The translations under genes and the position numbers were made by a program. The notes below the pieces were generated by a model that was not told the origin of the DNA, made no database searches, and saw only the letters and a list, made by a program, of their open reading frames with translations. From contig CAYUEN010000009.1 of assembly GCA_964443745.1 (NCBI GenBank), positions 1-56,217 on the forward strand: a stretch of DNA of 56,217 nucleotides, read 5' to 3'. The stretch is from CAYUEN01 sp964443745. Lineage in GTDB: Bacteria > Campylobacterota > Campylobacteria > Campylobacterales > QNZT01. Below, one piece after another: positions 25,990-34,568 of this stretch; within the stretch, counting starts at the first letter, position 1, and each line of letters opens with the position of its first letter.

Positions 25990-26922
25990 TTGATCGATTT
26001 TTCCAAAAGAGATCTCGTGGCGCTCGCGCCGCTGGCGGGATATACCGATCCCCCTTTTCGCAGTGTCGTCAAAAAATTCGGCGTCGATCTGACCTTCAGC
26101 GAAATGATTAGTGCCAACGCGATGGTGCACCACTCGAAGAAGTCTTTCAAAATGGTCGAAAAATCTCCTCTGGAACGCCCTTTTATCGTACAGATCGCGG
26201 GAAGCGATCCCGAAGTGATCAAGAAAGCGGTTTTGCTATTGAACGAAATGGAGGGGATTGACGGGATCGATCTCAATTGCGGCTGCCCCGTTCCTAAAAT
26301 CGTTTCCCAAAATGCAGGCTCGGCGATGCTCAAGGATTTGGACAACCTCTCCCGGGTCGTCGAAACGATCAAGAGGTACTCCAACAAACGATATACCAGT
26401 GTCAAATCGCGTCTAGGATACAGCGAAAAGATTCCCGAAAAGATCGTTTATGCCATAGAGCGCGCAGGAGCCGATTTCATCACCTTCCATGGGCGTACGC
26501 GTGCGGGGAAATATACCGCGAAAGTCGATTATGAAGCGATCGCACGGGCTAAAAAGGCGGCTTCGATTCCCGTCATCGCCAACGGAGACATCACATCGTT
26601 CGAAAAAGCGGAAGAAGTCAGAAAACTCACCGGCTGTGACGCAATCATGATCGGCAGAGGGGCGATCGGCAATCCATGGCTTTTCTACCAGATCAAACAA
26701 CGGCTTCCTTCCGTCGAAAAGAGGATGATTTCGCGGATCGTTCTCGAACATTTCGATGCGACGCTCGCTTTTTACGGCGAAAAAGGGGCGGCTATCTTTC
26801 GCAAACACCTCCACCGCTATTCCAAATCTTTTCCCAACGCTTCCGATTTCCGAGATCGTATCAATCGCATCGCGCAGAGTGCTCGCATGAGGGAGGAGAT
26901 AGAGGCTTTTTTTGGAAATTGA
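25990..26922 (+). CDS. dusB: tRNA-dihydrouridine synthase
   Basis: A 310-aa flavoprotein that reduces uridine to dihydrouridine in the tRNA D-loop. The FMN TIM barrel shows LAPLAGYTDPPFR at the start, DLNCGCPVPKIV with the catalytic Cys99, HGRTRAGKY, and GRGAIGNPW (phosphate site). TTG 25990 is used, with AGAGGG about 9 bases upstream. The type (DusB versus other bacterial Dus) is assigned by general resemblance. Confidence 0.92.
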   Translation: MIDFSKRDLVALAPLAGYTDPPFRSVVKKFGVDLTFSEMISANAMVHHSKKSFKMVEKSPLERPFIVQIAGSDPEVIKKAVLLLNEMEGIDGIDLNCGCPVPKIVSQNAGSAMLKDLDNLSRVVETIKRYSNKRYTSVKSRLGYSEKIPEKIVYAIERAGADFITFHGRTRAGKYTAKVDYEAIARAKKAASIPVIANGDITSFEKAEEVRKLTGCDAIMIGRGAIGNPWLFYQIKQRLPSVEKRMISRIVLEHFDATLAFYGEKGAAIFRKHLHRYSKSFPNASDFRDRINRIAQSARMREEIEAFFGN

Positions 26923-26962
26923 TGCTATAATATCGCCTTTAATTCAGATATAGGGGAAAGAG

Positions 26963-27241
26963 ATGTTTATGGAAGAGGACGATTTGTTCGGGGGGACTCC
27001 GGAAAAAAAGTATTTCGACATTATCTTTAACGCGAATAGAAATCTGGTAGAGGGATACCTGAGGGAGAATATCGACAGAATCGCAGCGTTGGAGATGTTG
27101 CTGGAGGAGATGCTCGGAGAAGAGAAGGATATTGACCAGATCATCAGAAATTTCATCCTTCAGCATCAAGACGAAATCGTGAAAAGACGAGAAAATCTCT
27201 ATGTCATCGGTATGGGAGACATTCTGACACAGAATGAGTAG
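26963..27241 (+). CDS. DUF2018 protein, homologue of Helicobacter HP0242
   Basis: A 92-aa acidic, all-helical protein. The pattern GTPEKKYFDIIFNANRNL early and a C-terminal YVIGMGDIL match, as I recall it, H. pylori HP0242, also 92 aa, whose structure is an intertwined, pseudo-knotted four-helix homodimer. The genomic setting agrees: in H. pylori HP0242 sits beside HP0241, ispB (HP0240), hemA, proS and hemC, the same order as here. Function is unknown. It overlaps the next gene by 8 bases. SD AGGGGAAAGAG precedes the start; ATG 26969 is an alternative. Confidence 0.82.
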   Translation: MFMEEDDLFGGTPEKKYFDIIFNANRNLVEGYLRENIDRIAALEMLLEEMLGEEKDIDQIIRNFILQHQDEIVKRRENLYVIGMGDILTQNE

Positions 27242-27683
27242 GCTTCTCTTTTCGCTGCTGCTTCTTGCCACGGCTCTGTCGGGAGCCGATCTATTTTGGG
27301 ACCAAGTGCACACCTATAGGCTCAAAAAAGATCAGACGGCGAAAATCACAGTGATCAAACCCGATTTAAAGGGAGAGCGTGAAAAACGGAGCGATTTGAC
27401 GTTTCGCTGGACCCTCTATCGAAACGGGAGGCTCGTGTTGTTGATGCGCTATGGAGGATTTCCGACGCAGCATATTCTTGAAACTGGATATAAGAGGGAT
27501 GCCGCGAGGCTCTATCTTAGAGACGACTACAGCCGTGAAGATTTGCGAAGTTATCTCTTGATCAGATTTCAAAAATTCGATCCCAAGCGGCGAATCGCGA
27601 CATTGGATGTGATGGTCAAAGATCCGCAGAAGCGGGTCCGAATGATTTTCGAAAATGAAAAAAAAGCAGAGGGCGGCAAATGA
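27234..27683 (+). CDS. Secreted hypothetical protein, HP0241 position
   Basis: A 149-aa protein with a signal peptide (residues 1-17, cleavage after ALSG or LSGA), then a basic, beta-rich domain with no motif I recognise (FRWTLYRNGRLVLLMRY, TLDVMVKDPQ). It overlaps the DUF2018 gene by 8 bases and ispB by 4 bases, so all three are coupled. The same position in Helicobacter is occupied by HP0241. It is likely periplasmic. Confidence 0.78.
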   Translation: MSRLLFSLLLLATALSGADLFWDQVHTYRLKKDQTAKITVIKPDLKGEREKRSDLTFRWTLYRNGRLVLLMRYGGFPTQHILETGYKRDAARLYLRDDYSREDLRSYLLIRFQKFDPKRRIATLDVMVKDPQKRVRMIFENEKKAEGGK

Positions 27684-28573
27684 CGGAGCAAGTGGAGCGG
27701 CGGATGAAGGCCTATCTCGCCAATTGCGGCGAAGAGGTGCATACACTGTATGAAAAGTTGCCTGCTGGAAAGCGTCTGCGGGCCAAATTGATACTCTATA
27801 TCGCCGGAGAACGTGAAGAGGCGATCGATCTGGCGGCGATTGTGGAGCTTATCCATGCGGCCAGCCTGCTGCATGACGATGTGATCGACGACGCGGAACT
27901 CCGCCGTGGTGTCGCTTCGATCAACGCGCTTTTTGGTAACAAGAGTGCGATTATGTTGGGCGATATCCTCTACTCTATCGGTTTTTCGAGGTTGACACGT
28001 TTTCCCGTCACTATCGCTTCGGCGATCGCACAAGCGGTCGCCGACCTTTCCGAGGGGGAGTTACTCGATGTCAAGCTCTCGGAAGGTTTCAACAGTGATG
28101 TCGAAAAATATTTCGATATGATCTACAAAAAAACAGCGGTTCTCATCGAAGCGACGGCACGCAGTGCCGCCCATCTGGCGGACAAAGACGAAGAGGCGTT
28201 CGCCCTTTATGGTAAAAATCTGGGGTTGGCCTTTCAGATCGTGGACGATCTGCTCGATATCACAGCCGACGAAAAGACTCTGGGCAAACCGGCTTTGCAC
28301 GATTTCGAAGAGGGAAAAACGACACTTCCCTACATCTTTCTTTATCAGAGACTCTCCCACAAAGAACGAAAAGAGCTGGTATCGCTTTTCAAGAGAAGAT
28401 TGAATGAACAAGAAAGAGAGTGGATACGGCGGAAAATGCAAAGCAGCGGAGCGTTGCAACAAACGATCACGTTTGCAAGAAAGCTGGGAGAAGAGGCGCT
28501 CGAGGCGCTCGACGCGAAAGAGAACCCACATCTTGCGTCGATCGTGAGAGCGATGATAGAAAGAGAGTACTGA
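27680..28573 (+). CDS. ispB: Polyprenyl diphosphate synthase (octaprenyl type)
   Basis: A 297-aa all-trans prenyltransferase that extends FPP or GGPP with IPP to make the quinone side chain. The first Asp-rich motif is LHDDVIDDAELRRG near residue 68; the second is FQIVDDLLDITAD near residue 190. The ATG overlaps the upstream gene (ATGA) and the stop overlaps hemA (TGATG). Products would feed menaquinone synthesis. Confidence 0.92.
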   Translation: MTEQVERRMKAYLANCGEEVHTLYEKLPAGKRLRAKLILYIAGEREEAIDLAAIVELIHAASLLHDDVIDDAELRRGVASINALFGNKSAIMLGDILYSIGFSRLTRFPVTIASAIAQAVADLSEGELLDVKLSEGFNSDVEKYFDMIYKKTAVLIEATARSAAHLADKDEEAFALYGKNLGLAFQIVDDLLDITADEKTLGKPALHDFEEGKTTLPYIFLYQRLSHKERKELVSLFKRRLNEQEREWIRRKMQSSGALQQTITFARKLGEEALEALDAKENPHLASIVRAMIEREY

Positions 28574-29898
28574 TGCACTATTTGACACTGAGTTTCACCC
28601 ATAAAAACACCGCGCTTCCGATTCGTGAAAAACTCGCATTTTCAGATCATGAAACCCTCAAGGAGTTTTATCGTCGCCTGCTTTCGATCGATGTGGTCAA
28701 CGAAGCGGTCATCGTCTCCACTTGCAACAGGGTGGAGATCATCACGAGTGTGAAAGAGACAGATCACGTGGCGGAGAAGATTCTCTCTTTGCTGGAGCGA
28801 AAAAGTGGAGTGGATATGGAGACACTTCAAAAAACGGGTGCCCGCTATCTGGATGCAGAAGCGGTTCATCACCACTTCTGTATGCTCTCTTCGCTCGATA
28901 GTATCGTGATTGGCGAAACACAGATCACCGGACAGGTGAAAGAGGCCTTCAGTTTCTCCTACGAACACGGTTTCAGTGGGCAGAAGATCGCTCGAATCAT
29001 GCATAACGGTTTTCGATGTGCCGCAGCGATCAGAAACGAAACCGGTATTTCACAAAATCCGATTTCGATAGCGAGTGTCGCCGTCGCCAAAGCGAAGGAA
29101 CTTTTCGGGGGCAATCTGGGAGGTTATACCGGCGTTGTCGTCGGTGCGGGCGAGATGGGGAGTCTTGTTGCCAAACACCTGGCCAATGCGGGAGCCAATA
29201 TTATTATCGTTAACAGGGATCTCGAAAAGGCGAGGCTATTGGCCGAAAGTATCGACTCCGTCACCGTTACGATCGAACCTTTTTCACAACTCTCCGCGAT
29301 CGTCAACCACTACCGCCTTCTTTTCTCCGCGACAGGTGCGGAGGGGACCGTGATCACACCCGCTATCGTCAAAGAGATGACGTTTGATCGGCACTGGTTC
29401 GATATCGCCGTACCGCGGGATATCGAAAAGATGAAAGATCCGAAAATCCACCTTTATGCCGTGGACGATCTGCGTTCGATCATGGACGAAAATATTCGTA
29501 AGAGAGAGGCGGAGGTGCAAAAAGCGTTTCAAATCGCGGGGCGTTTTACCGAAGAGTTTTATCGGTGGTTGCAGACCCTCTCCGTCGATCCGATGATCAA
29601 AGAGATTCGCGACAGAGCACAGGAGATGAGTGAAAAAGAGTTGCGACGTGCGGTTAAAAAGGGGTATATCCCTTCCGAATACGAAGCGCAAGTGAGAAAA
29701 ATCCTCCATCAGGCGTTCAACGGTTTTCTGCATCAGCCCACGACGAAACTCAAGATGATCGCCGAACAGCCTCAGGCCGATACCGTCGTGCAGGCGATTC
29801 AGCTCGTATTCGGTCTCAATACTTCGCAGCGTAAAGCACTCGATACGTACAAATGCGACTTTCAAATACAACACGATCTTAACAAAACGAAGGAGTGA
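28573..29898 (+). CDS. hemA: Glutamyl-tRNA reductase
   Basis: The first step of the C5 route to heme: reduction of glutamyl-tRNA to glutamate semialdehyde. Visible are the catalytic Cys in VIVSTCNRVEI near residue 50, GETQITGQVK near residue 116, and the NADPH fold VVVGAGEMGSLVA near residue 190. The product from ATG 28573 is 441 aa; the frame stays open back inside ispB but the extra residues are not protein-like. Start and upstream stop overlap by one base. Confidence 0.96.
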   Translation: MHYLTLSFTHKNTALPIREKLAFSDHETLKEFYRRLLSIDVVNEAVIVSTCNRVEIITSVKETDHVAEKILSLLERKSGVDMETLQKTGARYLDAEAVHHHFCMLSSLDSIVIGETQITGQVKEAFSFSYEHGFSGQKIARIMHNGFRCAAAIRNETGISQNPISIASVAVAKAKELFGGNLGGYTGVVVGAGEMGSLVAKHLANAGANIIIVNRDLEKARLLAESIDSVTVTIEPFSQLSAIVNHYRLLFSATGAEGTVITPAIVKEMTFDRHWFDIAVPRDIEKMKDPKIHLYAVDDLRSIMDENIRKREAEVQKAFQIAGRFTEEFYRWLQTLSVDPMIKEIRDRAQEMSEKELRRAVKKGYIPSEYEAQVRKILHQAFNGFLHQPTTKLKMIAEQPQADTVVQAIQLVFGLNTSQRKALDTYKCDFQIQHDLNKTKE

Positions 29899-29901
29899 CC
29901 C

Positions 29902-31593
29902 GTGAGATTTTCCAGACTCTTCGCCCCCACGACCAAAGAGGCGCCCAAAGATGCGGTTTTGCCCAGCCATATCTATCTGGTACGCGGCGGATTCATCTCC
30001 CAGATCGGGAGCGGTATCTACAACTTTCTACCGCTGGGCAAGCGGGTACTCGCAAAGATCGAAAAGATCGTCAGGGAGGAGTTGGATGCGGCGGGGTGCC
30101 AAGAGGTACAGCTTGGATTCGTGACGCCCGCATCGCTTTGGAAAGAGAGCGGCAGATACAACAAATTCGGCAAGGAGTTACTTCGGTTCAAAGATCGCAA
30201 AGAGAACGAATTCGTTTTGGGCCCCACCCACGAAGAGGCGATGGTCGACCTCGTGCGCAACCGCGTACGTAGTTACAAGCAGCTCCCTCTGCATCTTTAT
30301 CAGATAGGGTTGAAATTCAGGGACGAAGCCAGACCCAGATTCGGACTTTTGCGGGGGCGTGAATTTTTGATGAAAGATGGATACAGCTTTCATGAAGACG
30401 AAGAGGATATGCGGCGAGAATACGAGAAGATGGAAGAGGTTTACAGCAGGATACTCGATCGACTCGGATTGACCTATCGTATCGTCGAAGCCGACTCGGG
30501 CGCCATCGGCGGCAGCGGATCCAAAGAGTTTATGGTGCTTGCCGAAAACGGTGAGGACGATATCGTCGTCTGCGAGGGGTGTGATTATGCGGCGAATATC
30601 GAAGCGGCTAAAAGAGCGAAGAAAGAGCCTCCGGAGGGAGAGGTGGAGATGGCTCCCGGGAAATTTCATACGCCGGGTGTGACCACCATCGAAGCGTTGA
30701 GCGACTTTTTCAGAATCGATTCTTGGTATCTGATGAAAGCGGTCGCCAAAAGAGCGATCTACGAGGATGGAGATGAAATCGTTCTCTTTTTTCTGAGAGG
30801 TTCGGATACGCTCGAAGAGACCAAGGCACGCAACGCCGTCGGTGCGCTCGAGTTGGTCGATGTGAGCGAAGAGGAGTTGGAAAAAGCAGGCATCGTGCCC
30901 GGATATATCGGGCCCGGGATCGATCATATCAAAAGCGTTATCGACAAATCGCTCGAAAATGCGGAAAATCTGATCTGCGGGGCGAACGAAAAAGATTATC
31001 ACAGAGTCGGATTTACGCTCAAAGACAATCCCTCTCTTTTTGCGGATATCACGGCGGTACAGGAGGGGGATCGGTGCATCAGATGCGGGGGTAAGTTGAA
31101 GATCACCAAAGGGATCGAAGTGGGTCACATCTTTCAGCTTGGCACCACCTACTCAAAAGCGCTCGGAGCGAATTTTCTCGATCGAAATGGAAAGAGCGTC
31201 CCGTTCGTGATGGGAACCTACGGTATAGGTGTGAGTCGTCTAGTCGCTGTGGTGATAGAGCAGCATCATGATGAAAGAGGATGTATCTGGACACCCGCGA
31301 CCGCACCCTTTGAGGTCGTGATCATCGTCTCCAACATCAAGGACGAAACCCAGAAAAGTTATGCCCAGAAGCTCTACCGGGAGCTTGGGGATAGGGGTTT
31401 TGAAGTGTTGCTGGATGATCGAAGCGAAAGGTTCGGCTTTAAAATGAGCGATTTCGAGTTGATCGGCATTCCTGTTGCCGTCATCGTCGGAAAAGGGCTT
31501 TCTGAGGGAAATGTGGAGATCGTCGATCGTTCAACGCTCGAGAAAAAAGTGGTGGAAAAAGAGCGGGTGGCAGAGGCACTCAAAATATCATGA
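29902..31593 (+). CDS. proS: Prolyl-tRNA synthetase, bacterial type
   Basis: A 563-aa class II synthetase. Motif 2 is FRDEARPRFGLLRGREFLMKD near residue 134; the large editing (INS) insertion follows (about 220-400), and motif 3 appears as GTYGIGVSRL near residue 436, then the anticodon domain. GTG 29902 is the start. It lies 3 bases after hemA and overlaps fxsA by 4 bases. Confidence 0.97.
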   Translation: MRFSRLFAPTTKEAPKDAVLPSHIYLVRGGFISQIGSGIYNFLPLGKRVLAKIEKIVREELDAAGCQEVQLGFVTPASLWKESGRYNKFGKELLRFKDRKENEFVLGPTHEEAMVDLVRNRVRSYKQLPLHLYQIGLKFRDEARPRFGLLRGREFLMKDGYSFHEDEEDMRREYEKMEEVYSRILDRLGLTYRIVEADSGAIGGSGSKEFMVLAENGEDDIVVCEGCDYAANIEAAKRAKKEPPEGEVEMAPGKFHTPGVTTIEALSDFFRIDSWYLMKAVAKRAIYEDGDEIVLFFLRGSDTLEETKARNAVGALELVDVSEEELEKAGIVPGYIGPGIDHIKSVIDKSLENAENLICGANEKDYHRVGFTLKDNPSLFADITAVQEGDRCIRCGGKLKITKGIEVGHIFQLGTTYSKALGANFLDRNGKSVPFVMGTYGIGVSRLVAVVIEQHHDERGCIWTPATAPFEVVIIVSNIKDETQKSYAQKLYRELGDRGFEVLLDDRSERFGFKMSDFELIGIPVAVIVGKGLSEGNVEIVDRSTLEKKVVEKERVAEALKIS

Positions 31594-32006
31594 TAGGCCT
31601 CTTTTTTCTCGGATATCTCTTTTTGGAAGTGGTGATCAGTGTCAATATCGCCTCCAGAATCGGGGGGATGATGACTTTTTTTGAAATCGTCGTCAGCGCA
31701 CTGGTCGGATTTTATCTGTTAACGAATTTTCGCTATACTCTGAGCCAAAGTATGGCAGCCTTGATGAGTGGAGAGATCACGATCGAGGCGTTTCAAAGAA
31801 TGAGTCTTTTTACGCTGATCGGTGCGTTGTTGCTGATTTTGCCGGGATTCTTCAGCGATATACTCGGCGTGTTGATGCAATTTGGTTTTTTCGGCACGCT
31901 GTTTGCTAAAAAAGTATTACACCTCAAACATAAAAAGAGAACAGACAAAGGAGAGTTTGATGACGCGATTGATGTGGAAGTTATCGACGTTGATGATCGT
32001 AGGTAG
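31590..32006 (+). CDS. fxsA: FxsA family membrane protein
   Basis: A 138-aa protein with three to four hydrophobic helices: LFFLGYLFLEVVISVNIASRI at the N-terminus, a second near residue 30, and LLLILPGFFSDILGVLM near residue 80, the FxsA signature LxPGxxTDxxG. FxsA in E. coli affects phage T7 exclusion; its cellular role is unknown. The acidic C-terminus (DVEVIDVDD) is encoded by DNA that also holds the start of the next gene (47-base overlap). Confidence 0.85.
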   Translation: MIGLFFLGYLFLEVVISVNIASRIGGMMTFFEIVVSALVGFYLLTNFRYTLSQSMAALMSGEITIEAFQRMSLFTLIGALLLILPGFFSDILGVLMQFGFFGTLFAKKVLHLKHKKRTDKGEFDDAIDVEVIDVDDRR

Positions 32007-32907
32007 CCTCGTTGCCTGCGCAGATACCCCCGATACCCGAAAAGTCACGGAGACCAAACCTCCCGTCAAAGAGATCAAGCAGAAAAAAGAGCCCAAACAG
32101 ACAAAAGAGAGTGAAAAAAAGCTGGATAAGGAAGACAGACGTCTGATCGAATACGTCAAAAGAGCGATCAGCGTCAACAAAGATTTCAAACTCGACTCCA
32201 TCGACATCCGTCAGAAAAAAGAGTTGGAAGATCTGCCTGGCTGGTACATCTATTTTCTGGATATCAGACTCGCGCTACTGAAGCAGAAAGGGAAGAAAAT
32301 CGTCGTACACGACAAAATCTTCTCCAACGGAAAATATGTGGTGAGAGATTTTATCAATATGGTCAACAACGCCTCCCTGAAAGATCGCCTCGTGCCCGAT
32401 ATGGATCCCGCACTCTACGACAAGAAACATCTGCTCTACGGCAAGATGGATGCACCCAACAAAATCGTCGCTTTCAGCGATCCGATCTGCCCTTTCTGTC
32501 AGACCTATATGCCCAAGCTTCTCAAAGCGGCCAAAGAGCACCCGGACAAGATCGCGCTTTTTTACTACCACTTTCCTCTGGTGATGCTTCATAAAGAGGC
32601 ACCGACCGTCATAAAAGCGATGATAGCGGCACAGAAGAAGGGTGAAAAAGAGATCATTCGAAGAGTCTACGAAAAGAGATTCAGTATGGATACGACCGAC
32701 GAAAAGAAGATTCTAGATGCCTTCAACAAAGCGTTGGGTACCCATATCACGCTCGAAGATATCCACTCCAAAGAGATAGAGAGAGCCTACTCCGAAGATC
32801 TGGAAGCAGCAGGTAGACTTATGATCAGCGGTACGCCGACGATCTATGTCAACGGCACCAAAGATTTTACACGGCAAAAATACAAAAAGATTATTGGAGA
32901 GAAATGA
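31960..32907 (+). CDS. DsbA/DsbC-like thiol oxidoreductase lipoprotein (HP0231-like)
   Basis: A 315-aa protein with a lipoprotein signal (SLVAC, lipid Cys20), a Lys/Glu-rich linker (about 30-60), an N-terminal dimerisation-like domain, and a thioredoxin fold with CPFC (Cys177/Cys180) and cis-Pro loop GTPTIYVNG. It should form or isomerise disulfides in the periplasm. Helicobacter HP0231, a dimeric Dsb protein, lies near hemC too, so this is probably its counterpart. ATG 31960 has AAAGGAGA upstream and overlaps fxsA by 47 bases; the stop overlaps hemC (ATGA). Confidence 0.85.
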   Translation: MTRLMWKLSTLMIVGSLVACADTPDTRKVTETKPPVKEIKQKKEPKQTKESEKKLDKEDRRLIEYVKRAISVNKDFKLDSIDIRQKKELEDLPGWYIYFLDIRLALLKQKGKKIVVHDKIFSNGKYVVRDFINMVNNASLKDRLVPDMDPALYDKKHLLYGKMDAPNKIVAFSDPICPFCQTYMPKLLKAAKEHPDKIALFYYHFPLVMLHKEAPTVIKAMIAAQKKGEKEIIRRVYEKRFSMDTTDEKKILDAFNKALGTHITLEDIHSKEIERAYSEDLEAAGRLMISGTPTIYVNGTKDFTRQKYKKIIGEK

Positions 32908-33848
32908 AACGGTTGATCATCGCCACGAGAGGCAGCAAACTCGCATTGTGGCAATCCGAACATATCAAAGCGCAACTCGAAGCGGCGCATCCTGGATTGG
33001 AGGTGGAGCTTGTCACGATGCAGACGAAAGGAGACAAGATTCTCGATACCCCTTTGGCGAAAATCGGAGGGAAAGGGCTGTTTACCAAAGAGCTCGAAGA
33101 GGCGATGCTGGACGGTCGTGCGCATATCGCCGTACATAGTCTCAAAGACGTTCCCACGGAGTTTCCTGACGGACTCGTGCTGGGCGCGATCACCAAACGC
33201 GAAGACGTGCGGGATGCGCTTTTGAGTGAAAAGTACGAAGATATCGAAGCGTTGCCGGAAGGGGCGATCGTAGGCACCACGAGTCTCAGGCGGAGGATGC
33301 AGATTCTCTCGATGCGTCCCGACCTTCGGATCAAAAATCTCAGAGGCAACGTCAATACGCGGATTCGTAAGCTCAAAGAGGGGGAATTCGATGCGATCAT
33401 TCTGGCGCGTGCGGGAATCAAGCGGCTGGGACTGGAAAACGAAGTGCGATATGTGACACCGATCGAAGTCTCCCAGATGATCCCCGCGATGGGTCAGGCG
33501 GCACTCGGAATCGAAGCGATAGACGATTCGGCGGTGCTGGATCTGATCTCCGTACTCGAAGATAGAAATGCCAAGATCGAAACGGGAATCGAACGCGATT
33601 TCGTGGCGGTACTGCAAGGCGGGTGTCAGGTACCGATCGGTGTCAACGCGAAAATAGACGGTGAGATGGTGACGGTTCGATCTATCGTCGGAATGCCGGA
33701 TGGTAGCGAGCTGATCAAGGAGAAGGTGCTCGGAAACGTAAGTGAGGCGGGGCATCTTGGTAAAGAGCTGGCGGACGTGATGATAGAAAACGGTGCGGTC
33801 AAACTCCTTAAGCGTGCCGAAGAGATGGCCCTCAAAGAGATACTCTGA
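32904..33848 (+). CDS. hemC: Porphobilinogen deaminase
   Basis: A 314-aa enzyme that links four porphobilinogens into hydroxymethylbilane. The start IIATRGSKLALWQ, the loop KGLFTKELEEAML, and the cofactor-binding Cys241 in LQGGCQVPIG are all present. It is the last gene of the plus-strand run; its stop is next to that of the convergent cysE with no spacer. Confidence 0.97.
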   Translation: MKRLIIATRGSKLALWQSEHIKAQLEAAHPGLEVELVTMQTKGDKILDTPLAKIGGKGLFTKELEEAMLDGRAHIAVHSLKDVPTEFPDGLVLGAITKREDVRDALLSEKYEDIEALPEGAIVGTTSLRRRMQILSMRPDLRIKNLRGNVNTRIRKLKEGEFDAIILARAGIKRLGLENEVRYVTPIEVSQMIPAMGQAALGIEAIDDSAVLDLISVLEDRNAKIETGIERDFVAVLQGGCQVPIGVNAKIDGEMVTVRSIVGMPDGSELIKEKVLGNVSEAGHLGKELADVMIENGAVKLLKRAEEMALKEIL

Positions 33849-34568
33849 TCAACTTTCGATCGAATCGATGAAAGCTTTGTAGATCCGCTCGAGCTCCCTG
33901 TCCTTTTCGACGATAATATCCTCTTTGTGTGTCAAAACCGCCTTTTCCAGCACTTCGATTCTTTTGGTCAGATAGAGAAAAAGTTGCTTGTTGATATCGG
34001 GGATTTTGTTGTGACTCAGCTGTGAACTGTCGCGCCCCTTTGTGATGACTCGTGCAGGGATACCGACGGCGGTGGAGTCGTCCGGCACCGGTTTGATGAC
34101 GACCGAATTGGCACCCACCCTCGCGTTTCTTCCAATTTCGATATTTCCCAACACTTTCGCTCCGCCGCCGATGACGGCTCCGCTTTTGACGGTAGGATGG
34201 CGCTTGACGTTTCTCTCCAGGCTCACCCCTCCAAGTGTGACCCCCTGATAGATCAGCACATCGTCTTCCACCACCGCCGTTTCACCGATCACGACACCGA
34301 ATCCATGATCGATGAAGACGCGCTGGCCGATACGGGCGGCGGGATGAATATCGATATTGGTGATGATCTGGGTGATGCCCATCAGCATCCTCGCCGGAAT
34401 TTTCCATCCCTTCGTATACATCCGATGAGCGATACGATACATCACGATCGCCCAGACGCCGGGATAGTTGGTGATCAATTCCAGTTTCGACGTGATAGCG
34501 GGATCGTTGCGCCAAGGTGTCGCGAAATCCTGTTTGATCGTCTGAAAAAGGGTGCATTTTTTCTTCAT
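33849..34568 (-). CDS. cysE: Serine O-acetyltransferase
   Basis: A 239-aa enzyme giving O-acetylserine for cysteine synthesis. A helical N-terminal part is followed by the left-handed beta helix with IDHGFGVVIGETAVV (catalytic His region), YQGVTLGGVS and VKSGAVIGGGAKVLG. The C-terminal ~45 residues add a helical, charged tail (ILTHKEDIIVEKDRELERI-like region, from about 195) beyond the core seen in short versions. It overlaps speA by 4 bases. Confidence 0.94.
   Translation of the reverse strand: MKKKCTLFQTIKQDFATPWRNDPAITSKLELITNYPGVWAIVMYRIAHRMYTKGWKIPARMLMGITQIITNIDIHPAARIGQRVFIDHGFGVVIGETAVVEDDVLIYQGVTLGGVSLERNVKRHPTVKSGAVIGGGAKVLGNIEIGRNARVGANSVVIKPVPDDSTAVGIPARVITKGRDSSQLSHNKIPDINKQLFLYLTKRIEVLEKAVLTHKEDIIVEKDRELERIYKAFIDSIES

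Noticed and set aside
28420..28572. N-terminal extension of hemA
   Set aside because: The 51 extra residues overlap ispB in another frame and are not like any GluTR; ATG 28573 with the TGATG overlap is the natural start.
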